Position numbers and translations under genes: made by a program
Assembly: GCF_000717915.1 (NCBI RefSeq)
Contig: NZ_JOCX01000018.1
Span: 1 to 64,000, forward strand
DNA length: 64,000 nt
Origin: Streptomyces sp. NRRL S-244
Lineage (GTDB): Bacteria; Actinomycetota; Actinomycetes; Streptomycetales; Streptomycetaceae
Direction of reading: 5' to 3'
Shown: positions 17,292 to 25,665 of the stretch, one piece after another
Layout: every line of letters starts with the position of its first letter
Numbering within the stretch: the first letter of the stretch is position 1
Notes under the pieces: model-generated
Told to the model about the DNA's origin: nothing
The model's database searches: none
The model's input: only the letters and a program-made list of their open reading frames with translations

Positions 17292-17768
17292 ATGAAGCAG
17301 CTGCGCATCATGGCCGGGGACGCGACCGGACCGCAGGCCAAGGGCCCGAAGATCATCGGGCACGTCTGCAACGACATCGGCGGCTGGGGCAAGGGCTTCG
17401 TGCTGGCGCTCTCGAAGCGCTGGCCCGAGCCCGAGAAGGAGTTCCGGGCCTGGCACCGGCGCCGCAGCGGCAATGACTTCGGCCTCGGCGCGGTCCAGCT
17501 GGTCCAGGTGCGGCCGGACACCTGGGTGGCCAACATGGTCGCCCAGCGCGGCATACGCACGGGCAGCGGCGGCCCGCCGATCCGCTACGACGCGCTGGGG
17601 CGCTGTCTGGCGGCACTCGGAGAGCACGCGCTCGCCCTGGAGGCCTCGGTCCACATGCCCCGCATCGGCTGCGGCCTGGCCGGCGGGAAGTGGTCCCGCG
17701 TCGAACCGCTGATCACCGAGGCCCTGTGCGCCCGGGACGTGGCCGTGACCGTCTACGACCACGCCTGA
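17292..17768 (+). CDS. Macrodomain protein, TARG1-like ADP-ribosyl hydrolase candidate
   Basis: A 158-residue single-domain macro protein. The ligand loops are visible: HVCNDIGGWGKGFVLALS near the N-terminus (the glycine-rich loop 1 seen in the TARG1/ALC1/DarG branch) and MPRIGCGLAGGKWSRVEPLI near the C-terminus (MPRIGCGL is diagnostic), ending in VTVYDHA. Family members bind ADP-ribose and remove it from proteins, DNA ends or O-acetyl groups. The start is ATG 17292 behind a G-rich ribosome site. No ADP-ribosyltransferase toxin (DarT-like) lies beside it, so it is more likely a housekeeping hydrolase than an antitoxin. Confidence 0.82.
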   Translation: MKQLRIMAGDATGPQAKGPKIIGHVCNDIGGWGKGFVLALSKRWPEPEKEFRAWHRRRSGNDFGLGAVQLVQVRPDTWVANMVAQRGIRTGSGGPPIRYDALGRCLAALGEHALALEASVHMPRIGCGLAGGKWSRVEPLITEALCARDVAVTVYDHA

Positions 17769-17798
17769 GCGCGGGCGGGGGCGGGGCGCCGCCCGGGG

Positions 17799-18245
17799 CT
17801 ACCGGGTGATGATCACCAGGGGGATCTCGCGGGGGGAGGCGGACGCCTGGTAGTCGTCGAAGAGGGGCCACAGAGCCGTCATCGCCGGCCAGTAGACCTC
17901 GCGCTCCGCCGGGCAGGCCGTGCGGGCCGTGGCCTGGAAGACGGCCGCGCCGACCTGGAGGCGGACCTCCGGGTGCCCGGTCAGGTTCCGGTACCAGGCC
18001 GGGTGCTCCGCGGCGCCCCAGCGGGCCGCGAGCACGATGTGGCGGCCCTCGTCCTCGACGTAGATCAGCGGGGTCCGGGAGGTCCGGCCCGTGGCGCGGT
18101 CGAGCGTGGTGAGCAGGAGCGTGGGGACCCCGTGCCACAGGTGCCCGTCGAGTCCTCCGGTGGTCACGTAGTCCTGTACGTGGTCGCGTTCGCGGCTCTG
18201 GCGGGGGTCGGTGGGGTGGTCCCAGTCGATGGTGATCGTCTGCAT
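17799..18245 (-). CDS. Deazaflavin (F420)-dependent nitroreductase family protein
   Basis: A 148-residue protein of the DDN/split beta-barrel family (formerly DUF385). Seen: HGVPTLLLTTLDRATGRTSRTPL, the substrate/cofactor strand; then a loop ending in AAEHPAWYRNLTGHPEV, the family's most conserved segment. Members use reduced F420 to reduce nitro compounds, quinones or other acceptors, often for redox stress defence. It starts at ATG 18245 and converges on the macrodomain gene with 30 bases between stops. Confidence 0.85.
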   Translation of the reverse strand: MQTITIDWDHPTDPRQSRERDHVQDYVTTGGLDGHLWHGVPTLLLTTLDRATGRTSRTPLIYVEDEGRHIVLAARWGAAEHPAWYRNLTGHPEVRLQVGAAVFQATARTACPAEREVYWPAMTALWPLFDDYQASASPREIPLVIITR

Positions 18246-18409
18246 GGCGGTGCCTCCGAGTCAGGGCCCCCGCGAGACTTAACGATCCTTCTCCGTCTCT
18301 GGATGCGGTCGGCCCGCGGTGGACACCCGTCCAGGCGATGTGCGGCCCCGGCCCGGGACGCCGCCCCGGTCGGGGCCACCAGCAGCTCAGTGCCGCGCCA
18401 CCGCCCCGG

Positions 18410-18595
18410 TTAGGGGAGGTAGCGCTCGATGACCTGCGGACCCTCCTTCTCGATCAGCTGGCGCGCCTTCTCGAGCCGCTCCGGAGTCGGCTCCATGCCT
18501 TGCACCATCACGAGGTCCTCGGGGTCGTACGGCCGTTCCCCGCCGCTGAAGAGCTTGGCCGGCCGATTGGGCTGCTGGCCCGATTCACTGTCCAT
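18410..18595 (-). CDS. Small acidic protein, unknown function
   Basis: A 61-residue protein. A disordered polar start is followed by PYDPEDLVMVQG and a helical segment EKARQLIEKEGPQVIERYLP. ATG 18595 is chosen because GAGGAGG lies eight bases upstream; the longer frame adds eight residues without a better site. Similar small proteins are common in Streptomyces but I know no function. No operon partner is evident. Confidence 0.55.
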   Translation of the reverse strand: MDSESGQQPNRPAKLFSGGERPYDPEDLVMVQGMEPTPERLEKARQLIEKEGPQVIERYLP

Positions 18596-18820
18596 CGGGA
18601 TACCTCCTCGGAAATGCAATGCCCCCCGGTTCCCTCATCCTCCGGCGACAGCGCCATGAACGCACGTCGGACTCGCACCCTCCCCCATGGGCAAGGTCGC
18701 TTTCCGTCCGGAGGCCGCCGCCACGCCGACCGCCCCCGCCCGCGGCCGGGACGTGGCACCGGCACCTGCACGTGCGCGAGCGCGGCCTCTGACCCTCGCG
18801 CGGCCCTCGCCTCGCGCCGC

Positions 18821-19840
18821 CTACACCGAGGCGATGGCCGCAGCGGTGGTCAGGGCGGCGATGGCCGCGCAGATGCTCAGGTTCACCGCCCTGTGCTCCC
18901 AGAACACGGCGACGAACTCGCGCAGGGTGGCGCTCGGCCAGAAGTACGTGGCGGTCGGGGAGCCGAGCACCTGGCCGTTGACACCGGCCGTGCGGGCCGT
19001 CATCGCGGCCCGGAAGGCGTGGAAGTTGTTGGTGACGACCACGCACCGGTAGCCGGGGTCCGCGTCGGCCATGATCGTGCGGCTGAACGCGAGGTTCTCC
19101 CGCGTCGTGCGCGAGCGGTCCTCCAGCCGTATCCGCTCCTCCGGGACGCCCCGCGCGATCAGCCAGTCGGCCATCGCCCGCGCCTCCGAGAGCTTCTCGT
19201 CCGACCCCTGCCCGCCCGAGACCAGCAGCAACGGCGTCCGGCCGCCGCGGGCCACCTGGGCGGCGTGGATCTGCCGGCCCTTCTCCAGTCGGGAGGCCAG
19301 CAGCGGGGACACCCGCTCGCCGCAGATGAGCCCGGAGCCCAGCATCACCACGTAGTCGACGTCCCCGCGCACCGTGATCCGCCCGTACAGGAAGGCGTAC
19401 GCCAGGAAGCAGAGGAAGATGAAGGAGACGTACCCGACGAGCATGACCAGGCCCGCCACCACCGTGTCCGCGACCCGCGAGCCCCGCCCCGCCACCCCGA
19501 GGACCAGCCCGATCAGCGCGAAGATCCCCAGGCCCGCCGCCATGGACAGCAGATTGGTCGGCCTGCGGCCCTCCTTGCGGACCATCGTCAGGCCGTTGCG
19601 GATCAGGTAGCCGGCGAGGACGAGCGTGCCGACCGTCGGTACGACCAGCACCAGCAGCACGGCGATGGCGTCCAGCGGTGACGGCAGTTCAGGTATCTGG
19701 AACAGCAGGCCGATCGACCCGCATATGAGGGTGAGGCCCAGGAGGACCGCGTTCCGGAAGCGTCGGCGGTCCTCCCGCACACTCATGCAGAAGAGGACGA
19801 AAAACAGCGCGGCGGGGACAAAGGCGAGCATGCCGCCCAT
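18821..19840 (-). CDS. YdcF/SanA (DUF218) family membrane protein
   Basis: A 339-residue protein with about six membrane helices in the N-terminal half and a DUF218 domain after residue 160: VVMLGSGL, RLEKGRQIH, LLVSGGQGSDEKLSEARAM, IRLEDRSRTTRENL and VVTNNFHAFRA are the standard blocks, followed by two C-terminal helices. SanA/ElyC/YdcF proteins are tied to envelope integrity and possibly lipid-carrier or cyclic-substrate metabolism. ATG 19840 lies 15 bases after the D-aminoacylase gene on the same strand, so it may be the last gene of the D-amino-acid operon. An internal ATG at 19831 is possible. Confidence 0.82.
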   Translation of the reverse strand: MGGMLAFVPAALFFVLFCMSVREDRRRFRNAVLLGLTLICGSIGLLFQIPELPSPLDAIAVLLVLVVPTVGTLVLAGYLIRNGLTMVRKEGRRPTNLLSMAAGLGIFALIGLVLGVAGRGSRVADTVVAGLVMLVGYVSFIFLCFLAYAFLYGRITVRGDVDYVVMLGSGLICGERVSPLLASRLEKGRQIHAAQVARGGRTPLLLVSGGQGSDEKLSEARAMADWLIARGVPEERIRLEDRSRTTRENLAFSRTIMADADPGYRCVVVTNNFHAFRAAMTARTAGVNGQVLGSPTATYFWPSATLREFVAVFWEHRAVNLSICAAIAALTTAAAIASV

Positions 19841-19855
19841 CGTAGGCGGAAGCCT

Positions 19856-21427
19856 TCAACGGCCCCTGTACGGAGCCCTGCGGACCGACCGCCCCGCCAG
19901 GACGTCCGTCCTGCGCCCGTCCCGCATCACGAACCGGCCGTCGATCAGCACGTGCGGGATGCCGGACGGCAGCACGCGCGGGTTCTCGTACGTCGACCCG
20001 GCCGCGACCGTCTCCGGATCGAAGAGCACGAGATCGGCCCGGTACCCGGCACGCACCAACCCCCGGTCCACCAGCCGCAGTCGGGCCGCCGGCCGGCCCG
20101 CCAGATGGGCCACGCACTCCTCCAGCGAGAGCACGCCGAGCTCGCGCACGTAGTGGCCCAGGTAGTGCGGGAAGGTCCCGTACGCCCGCGGGTGCGGCTT
20201 CGCGCCCTGGAGGATGCCGTCGGAGCCGCCGGTGTGGACCCGGTGGCGCATGATCGCCCGGACGTTCTCCTCGTGCCCGACGTGCTGGAGGATCGTCGGC
20301 CCCAGCCGGTCCGCCAGCAGCAGCCGCCGGGCCGCCTCCCAGTCCCGCAGGCGCGTGCCCACGTACGCCCCGTGCGCCGGGTCGGCCGTCCCCGAGATCT
20401 CGATCGTCGCCCAGTCGACCGGGACGCCGTGGCAGCCGTCCGCCCCGGTCACCTCCAGCGCGTGCCGGATCCGCTCGGCTTCGGCGTCGTCGCGCAGCCG
20501 GGCGAGCACGGCCTGCGGCCCGCCCTCGTTCGCCCAACCGGGCAGCAGCGCCACGAGGGTGGTGCAGCCGGGGGTGTACGGGTACGAGTCGAGGCTGATG
20601 TCGGCCCCGGCGGCGAGCGCCCCGTCGAGGAGGGCGAGCAACTCGCCCGCCCGGCCCTCGTTCTCCGCGAAGTTCATGGTGGCGTGCGCGAGGTGCAGCG
20701 CGCAGCCGGCCTCCCGGGCCAGGGCGATCATCTCGGCGTACGCGGCCAGCGCGCCGCGCCCGTACGAGCGGTGGTGCGGGCAGTAGTAGCCGCCGTACGA
20801 GGCCACCACCCGGCACAGCCCGGTCAGTTCGGCGTCGGACGCGTACATGCCGGGGGTGTACGTGAGCCCCGAGGACATGCCGACCGCGCCCTGGGCGAGG
20901 CCCTCGGCGACGAGCGCGCGCATCCGGTCGAGCTCTGCGGGGGTCGCGGGGCGGTCGCCCCAGCCGAGGGCGTACGCGCGGACGGTGCCCTGCGGGACGA
21001 GGTACGCGGCGTTGACGGCGATGCCGGTGCGGTCGAGCCGGTCCAGGTACCCGCCCACGTCCCGCCAGTCGAACTCGACGTCCTCGCCCGCGCCGTTCCA
21101 GCCGGTGATGGCCGCCCGCACCTCGGCGAGGGTGCGGTCGTCGACGGGCGCGTACGAGAGCCCGTCCTGGCCGAGGACTTCGAGGGTGACGCCCTGCGCG
21201 GCCTTGGCGCTGTGGTCCGGGTCGCGCAGCAGGGCGAGGTCGCTGTGCGCGTGCATGTCGACGAAGCCCGGCGCCAGGGCGAGCCCGTGCGCGTCGACGG
21301 TGCGGCGGCCGCCGGAGCGGATCCGGCCGATCTCGGCGATCCGGCCCTCGTGGACGCCCACGTCGGCGGTGTACGAGGGCCCGCCCGTGCCGTCGACGAC
21401 GCGGGCCCCGCGGATGACCAGGTCCAC
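19856..21427 (-). CDS. N-acyl-D-amino-acid deacylase (amidohydrolase superfamily)
   Basis: A 523-residue amidohydrolase of the D-aminoacylase family, releasing D-amino acids from N-acyl forms. Metal-site motifs: HAHSD (HxH on strand 1), later PHHRSYG, LHLAHATMNF, ILQHVGHE and GGSDGILQG, the last carrying the catalytic Asp. At the position of the NCG Cys ligand of the classical Alcaligenes enzyme this protein has QDG (VLGQDGLSYAP), so the metal set probably differs. Length is usual for the family (about 480-530). GTG 21427 follows the deaminase gene by 13 bases without a good ribosome site, indicating coupling. From memory, a Streptomyces homologue (Sco4986) has been shown to deacylate N-acyl-D-amino acids. 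Confidence 0.87.
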   Translation of the reverse strand: MDLVIRGARVVDGTGGPSYTADVGVHEGRIAEIGRIRSGGRRTVDAHGLALAPGFVDMHAHSDLALLRDPDHSAKAAQGVTLEVLGQDGLSYAPVDDRTLAEVRAAITGWNGAGEDVEFDWRDVGGYLDRLDRTGIAVNAAYLVPQGTVRAYALGWGDRPATPAELDRMRALVAEGLAQGAVGMSSGLTYTPGMYASDAELTGLCRVVASYGGYYCPHHRSYGRGALAAYAEMIALAREAGCALHLAHATMNFAENEGRAGELLALLDGALAAGADISLDSYPYTPGCTTLVALLPGWANEGGPQAVLARLRDDAEAERIRHALEVTGADGCHGVPVDWATIEISGTADPAHGAYVGTRLRDWEAARRLLLADRLGPTILQHVGHEENVRAIMRHRVHTGGSDGILQGAKPHPRAYGTFPHYLGHYVRELGVLSLEECVAHLAGRPAARLRLVDRGLVRAGYRADLVLFDPETVAAGSTYENPRVLPSGIPHVLIDGRFVMRDGRRTDVLAGRSVRRAPYRGR

Positions 21428-21440
21428 CGGCGCGGCGCCG

Positions 21441-22721
21441 CTAGAAGAAGGTGCGCACGTAGTCGGTGACCGTGCCGTCGGCCTCGACGACGGGGATCAG
21501 CGGCCACTTCTCGAAGATCGTGCAGGGGTGGGACATGCCGAGCGCCACCCAGTCGCCGACGTTCACGTCGTCGGCGGCGTCCGTCTCCAGCCAGGCGTGC
21601 TGGTCGGACAGCTTGACCACGCGGACCCCGGCGGCCGGGCGCTCCTCGCCGGTCAGGGCGTCGCGGACCAGCTCGGCCTCGGGCAGGCCGAGGTCGTACG
21701 CGATGTCGCGCTTGCCGGCGTTGACGAAGGCCTGGGTGGGGGAGGGGCGGGAGACGACCTGGGTCCAGAGCCGGAACGCGGGGCGCAGGCCGCCCTCCTC
21801 CGGGACCCGGTTGAAGGGGGTGAGGCGGGTGTACCAGCCGTGGTCGTGCGAGACGTACGCGCCGGAGCGCAGCAGCCGCAGCACGGGCCGGGACAGCTCC
21901 GGGAGCTCGGCGAACACGTCGGCGACGGCGTCGAACCAGGCGGAGCCGCCGGCGCTGACGACGATCTCGTCGAGGTCGGCGGCGAACCGCCCGGCCCGGT
22001 CGAACTCGACGGCCAGCGCCGTGAGCCGGCGCAGATACGCGTGGACGGACTCCGGGTCGGCGCCGGGGACCTCGGCCTCGTACCCGGCGATGCCGACGAG
22101 GCGCAGGCCGGCGGCCTCGGCCACGGCGTCGGCGACGGCCCGGCAGTCCTCGTCGGTCCGCGCGCCGGTACGGGCGCCCTCGCCGGCCCCGAGCTCGACG
22201 ACGACGTCGACGACCTGGGGCTGCCCTTGCAGGGCCCGGTCCATGAGCTGGACCCCGCGCACGGAGTCGACGTAGCAGACGAAGCGGAAGCCGGGGTCGG
22301 CGGCGAGCTCGGCGGCCACCCAGCGCAGCGCCGCCGGGTCGACGAGCTCGTTGGCGAGGAAGATCCGCTGGATGCCGAAGGCGCGGTAGACGCGGGCCTG
22401 GTGGGGGACGGCGGCGGTGATGCCCCAGGCGCCGTGGTCGAGCTGGCGCCGGAAGAGCTGCGGTGCCATGCAGGTCTTGCCGTGCGGGGCGAAGGCGAGG
22501 CCGTGGCGGGCGGCGTACGCGCCGAGGGCGGTGAGGTTGTGCTCCAGCGCTTCGGCGTCGAGCGTGAGGACGGGGGTGGTGAACCCGCCGGTGTAGAGGT
22601 CCCGCTTCTCGGCGGCCAGCTGCCCGACGGTGAGGCTCGCCCGCTCGGCGTCGGGCGGCAGCCCCTTGAACCGGTGGTCGACCGGTTCGTCGGCGAGCCG
22701 TCGGACTGCGTCGCTGCCCAT
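21441..22721 (-). CDS. D-serine dehydratase/D-threonine aldolase-like PLP enzyme
   Basis: A 426-residue fold-type III PLP enzyme annotated in relatives as amino acid deaminase. The PLP lysine is Lys82 in FAPHGKTCMAP. The C-terminal beta domain has SDQHAWLE and SHPC, the His-x-Cys type metal pair of eukaryotic-type D-serine dehydratase. Expected activity: metal-dependent deamination (or retro-aldol cleavage) of beta-hydroxy D-amino acids. ATG 22721 has GAGGAGG upstream. It is the first gene of the minus-strand operon with D-aminoacylase. The divergent IclR gene and the operator 22738-22754 indicate direct control. RidA on the other arm would remove the enamine intermediates that such enzymes release. 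Confidence 0.85.
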   Translation of the reverse strand: MGSDAVRRLADEPVDHRFKGLPPDAERASLTVGQLAAEKRDLYTGGFTTPVLTLDAEALEHNLTALGAYAARHGLAFAPHGKTCMAPQLFRRQLDHGAWGITAAVPHQARVYRAFGIQRIFLANELVDPAALRWVAAELAADPGFRFVCYVDSVRGVQLMDRALQGQPQVVDVVVELGAGEGARTGARTDEDCRAVADAVAEAAGLRLVGIAGYEAEVPGADPESVHAYLRRLTALAVEFDRAGRFAADLDEIVVSAGGSAWFDAVADVFAELPELSRPVLRLLRSGAYVSHDHGWYTRLTPFNRVPEEGGLRPAFRLWTQVVSRPSPTQAFVNAGKRDIAYDLGLPEAELVRDALTGEERPAAGVRVVKLSDQHAWLETDAADDVNVGDWVALGMSHPCTIFEKWPLIPVVEADGTVTDYVRTFF

Positions 22722-22737
22722 GCGGATTCCTCCTCGC

Positions 22738-22754
22738 GTTGCATCTGCTGCAAC
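22738..22754. promoter_or_regulatory. IclR-type operator between divergent D-amino-acid genes
   Basis: GTTGCA-tctgc-TGCAAC, perfect 6-bp arms, 16 bases upstream of the deaminase ATG and followed by further GTTGCG/TTGC half-sites. TTGCA/TGCAA arms suit an IclR-family dimer, and the divergent gene encodes one. Confidence 0.65.
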
Positions 22755-22877
22755 GTGCGTTGCGTGTTGTGCCGCTTGCTGTCTAGCATCCTGCGTACGA
22801 GGGGTCAACGCCCGGCCGCGTGTACGGGTTCCGGAAGGCCCCGCGCAGCGGGCGGCGGCAGCAGGGGAGGACACGGC

Positions 22878-23660
22878 GTGAGCCAGTCGGTGGACAGAGC
22901 GCTCGGCATCCTGCCGCTGCTCGCCCGGGGTCCGGCAGGGCTCGGCGAGGTCGCCGAGGAGCTCGGCGTCCACAAGAGCACCGCCCTGCGCCTCCTGCGC
23001 ACCCTGCACGAGCACGGCTTCGTCTACCGCCAGCCCGACGGCCGCTACCGCCTCGGCGCCCAGCTCTTCGCGCTCGCCGCCGAGGCCGTGGAGAACCTCG
23101 ACGTCCGCACCGTCGCCCACCCCCACCTCGTCGAGCTCAACCGCCTCACCGGCCACACCGTGCACCTCGCGCTCCACCAGGACGACGAGGTCGTCTACAT
23201 CGACAAGGTCGAGAGCCGCTACCCCGTCCGCATGTACTCCCGCATCGGCCGGCCCGTCCCCCTCACCGTCGCCGCCGTCGCGAAGCTGCTGCTCGCCGAC
23301 CTCCCCGAGGCCGAGCGCCGCAGCCTCGCCGAGCGCATCGACTACCCCCGTTACACCGCCCGCTCCACCCCCGACGCGCAGGCCTTCCTGCGCGAGCTGG
23401 CCCTCGTACGGGAACAGGGCTGGGCCACCGATCTCGGCGGGCACGAGGAGTCCGTCAACTGCCTCGGCGCGCCCGTGCGCGGGCCCGACGGGCGGGCGGT
23501 CGCCGCGCTGTCCGTCTCCGCTCCCAGCGTGGTCGTCACCGCCGGGGAACTGCTCGAACTGCTGCCCCTGGTCCGGCGCACCGCCGACACCATCAGCCGG
23601 GAGTACTCCGGCTCCCCGCACGCCCCACACGCCTCACACGACGACGAGGACACCCCGTGA
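22878..23660 (+). CDS. IclR-family transcriptional regulator
   Basis: A 260-residue regulator. Residues about 1-65 form a winged HTH (VDRALGILPLLARGPAG, ELGVHKSTALRLLRTLHEHG, the recognition helix). Residues about 80-250 form the effector domain (VHLALHQDDEVVYIDKVES, SRIGRPVPLTVAAVAKLLLA, LGAPVRGPDGRAVAALSVSAP). GTG 22878 follows GGGGAGG. The protein probably represses the divergent D-amino-acid operon and its own RidA-encoding transcript, through the palindrome at 22738-22754. The His/Asp-rich tail (HASHDDEDTP) is unusual but short. The stop overlaps the RidA start. Confidence 0.9.
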   Translation: MSQSVDRALGILPLLARGPAGLGEVAEELGVHKSTALRLLRTLHEHGFVYRQPDGRYRLGAQLFALAAEAVENLDVRTVAHPHLVELNRLTGHTVHLALHQDDEVVYIDKVESRYPVRMYSRIGRPVPLTVAAVAKLLLADLPEAERRSLAERIDYPRYTARSTPDAQAFLRELALVREQGWATDLGGHEESVNCLGAPVRGPDGRAVAALSVSAPSVVVTAGELLELLPLVRRTADTISREYSGSPHAPHASHDDEDTP

Positions 23661-24067
23661 CCGAGAAGACCGCCCTCACCCCCGACACCCACACCACCCC
23701 GCCGGCCCGCTTCTCGCACGGCGTGCGCAAGGGGAACATCCTCCAGGTCGCCGGCCAGGTCGGCTTCCTCCCGCACGTGGACGGCCGGGCGCCGACCCCC
23801 GCCGGGCCGACCCTGCGCGAGCAGACCCTCCAGACGCTGGAGAACGTCCGCTCCGTACTGGAGGCCGGCGGCGCGGGCTGGGACGACGTGATGATGATCC
23901 GCGTCTACCTGACCGACACGGACCACTTCGCCGAGATGAACGCCCTCTACAACGCCTACTTCGAGGAGCAGGGCCTCAAGGAGGCCCCGGCCGCCCGCAC
24001 CACGGTCTACGTGGGCCTCCCCGCCGGCCTGCTCATCGAGATCGACGCCCTCGCCGTCCTCGGATGA
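23657..24067 (+). CDS. ridA: RidA-family imine/enamine deaminase
   Basis: A 136-residue cytosolic protein of the YjgF/YER057c/UK114 family, which hydrolyses reactive enamines and imines from PLP-dependent dehydratases. Conserved features: QVAGQVGFL, LENVRSVLEAGGAGWDDV, VYLTDTDHFAEMN, and the catalytic Arg in AARTTVYVGLP followed by LLIEIDALAVL. GTG 23657 overlaps the IclR stop (GTGA), so it is translationally coupled. Pairing with the divergent D-amino-acid deaminase gives a direct metabolic reason: it clears the 2-aminoacrylate-type products. Confidence 0.9.
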   Translation: MTEKTALTPDTHTTPPARFSHGVRKGNILQVAGQVGFLPHVDGRAPTPAGPTLREQTLQTLENVRSVLEAGGAGWDDVMMIRVYLTDTDHFAEMNALYNAYFEEQGLKEAPAARTTVYVGLPAGLLIEIDALAVLG

Positions 24068-24080
24068 GCCGGCCGGGCGA

Positions 24081-24140
24081 AGCGGCGCGACAAGGGGCGC
24101 GACAAGCGGCGCGACAAGCGGCGCGACAAGCGGCGTGACA
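24081..24140. repeat. Tandem 12-bp repeat, five units
   Basis: Five consecutive copies of agcggcgcgaca with one or two substitutions (C/G at position 3, C/T at position 8), directly downstream of ridA and just before the terminator hairpin. They are non-coding and look like slippage expansion. Confidence 0.85.
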
Positions 24141-24171
24141 AGGGGCGCCCCCCTGGCGGTGAGGCGCCCCT
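24141..24171. terminator. Bidirectional terminator hairpin
   Basis: AGGGGCGCC / GGCGCCCCT, perfect 9-bp arms with a 13-base loop, between convergent ridA and the carboxypeptidase gene. Confidence 0.65.
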
Positions 24172-24186
24172 GCCGGTGCCGTCGGC

Positions 24187-25524
24187 TCACGTGCAGTACT
24201 GCGCCTGCTTCCCGATCGAGCGGTACATGCAGTCCGCGTTCTCCAGCAGTTGGAGCACGGCGTCACGGTTGCGCGCCGTCTCGCGCTCGATCACCTCGTC
24301 CGGCGGGTAGAAGCCGCCCCCGCTGCCGGACTCGGACGGGTACATCTCGAAGGTGTACGTGAAGATCTTCTGGTTGCCCCACAGCCAGTCGTCGATCGTC
24401 CCGTCCGTGATGTACAGGTCGCTCGACTGCTCCGGCGTGTAGCCGTTGCTGCGGGCCATGCTCGTGCCGATGGTCTTGTAGACGGCGAGGTCGTCCGCCG
24501 TCAGGCCCGGCGCGGTGTCGTTGTACGTCCACCCGAAGGGCCACAGCACCAGCTGGCTGTACGTGTGGAAGTCGATCGAGGCGGTGATCTGCTGCTTGCC
24601 GCCGATCACGCGGCTGCGCACGAAGTCCGCGACGACCTTCACCTCGGGGGCCGACTCGCCGGCCGCCCCGCGGTAGGTCTCGGAGCTCTTGCTGCTGCTG
24701 GAGCCGCCGCAGCAGCCCCACTTGTAGTCCCAGTTGCGGTTCAGGTCGGTGCCGACGTACGAGGAGCCCGTGTTCGGCTGCCGGTTCTTGCGCCAGGAGC
24801 GGTACGAGCCGGTCGCGATGTCGTACTCGCCGCCGTCCGGGTTGAGGTCCGGCACGATCCAGATCTCGCGCCCGTTGACCATGTTGGTGATCCGCGAGTC
24901 GGTGCCGTACTTGGAGCCGAACTCCTTGAGCAGGTAGAGCGCCATCTCGACGGTCAGGTGCTCACGGGCGTGCTGGTGGTGCGTGAAGAGCACCTCGGGC
25001 TCGTTCTCGTCGGTCGCGACGTTGTCGCTGATCTTGATGGCGACGATGTCCCGGCCCTGGTACGACTTCCCGATCACCTTCTTGCTCATGATCGAGGGGT
25101 ACTGGGCGATGCGCTGGTCGATCTCCGTGGTGGCCTCGGCGTAGTTGTGGTACATCGAGTCCTTGGACGGGAAGTCCATCGGGCTCGCCGCGACACCGCG
25201 CTCCGAGCGGTCCGGCGGCCCGGGCAGGGCGGTCAGCTTGTAGCCGAGCGCCCGCAGTTCCTTGGCCTGCTGCGGGTCGGCGCTGACGACGACCGAGCGG
25301 GCGTCGACCTCGTCGATCGAGACGCCCGTACGGAGCAGGGCCGTTCGCTCGGCGGCGGTGGCCGGGCCCTTGACCTCGTACTGGACGATCGCCTCGTCCT
25401 GGGTGGCCGTCGAGGGGGTGGGCGGCGGGGCCGCCGTCGCGCTCATGCCGTAGGCGGGCGCGCCGAGCGCGAGAGCGAGCAGGGCCGCCGTGACGGCGGC
25501 CCTGCGTCGTGTGTGGAGCCGCAT
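24187..25524 (-). CDS. Secreted M14 zinc carboxypeptidase
   Basis: A 445-residue exported metallocarboxypeptidase. A signal peptide ([20 protein letters not shown], cleavage near TAAPPP) is followed by a propeptide of about 90 residues and the catalytic domain. Zinc site: HAREH (H-x-x-E) and FHTYSQL (third ligand His). The catalytic Glu lies in [10 protein letters not shown] near the C-terminus; the substrate-binding [10 protein letters not shown] and DLNRNWDY are present. A Cys-Cys/Ser-rich insertion ([11 protein letters not shown]) is typical of the Streptomyces branch. ATG 25524 has AGGAG upstream. It cleaves C-terminal residues from extracellular peptides. It lies next to a chitinase gene on the same strand, but the terminator and spacing suggest separate transcription. 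Confidence 0.9.
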   Translation of the reverse strand: MRLHTRRRAAVTAALLALALGAPAYGMSATAAPPPTPSTATQDEAIVQYEVKGPATAAERTALLRTGVSIDEVDARSVVVSADPQQAKELRALGYKLTALPGPPDRSERGVAASPMDFPSKDSMYHNYAEATTEIDQRIAQYPSIMSKKVIGKSYQGRDIVAIKISDNVATDENEPEVLFTHHQHAREHLTVEMALYLLKEFGSKYGTDSRITNMVNGREIWIVPDLNPDGGEYDIATGSYRSWRKNRQPNTGSSYVGTDLNRNWDYKWGCCGGSSSSKSSETYRGAAGESAPEVKVVADFVRSRVIGGKQQITASIDFHTYSQLVLWPFGWTYNDTAPGLTADDLAVYKTIGTSMARSNGYTPEQSSDLYITDGTIDDWLWGNQKIFTYTFEMYPSESGSGGGFYPPDEVIERETARNRDAVLQLLENADCMYRSIGKQAQYCT

Positions 25525-25665
25525 GCGTTCTCCTGGGTGGGGAGTGTGGGGTAGCCGTGCGGACGCGCACAGCGTGCTCTTCTGGCATGTCCCGGTCAAG
25601 AACTCCATTCCGGCCAGATCCGCCGGTCGGCCACCCGCCGGGACGGCCACCCCCACACGTACCGC

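Noticed and set aside
17292..17768. DarT/DarG toxin-antitoxin locus
   Set aside because: The macrodomain fits the DarG branch in motifs, but no DarT-type ADP-ribosyltransferase adjoins it and the C-terminal DarG region is absent.
24081..24140. CRISPR-like array
   Set aside because: Units are 12 bp, contiguous and without spacers; no cas genes nearby.
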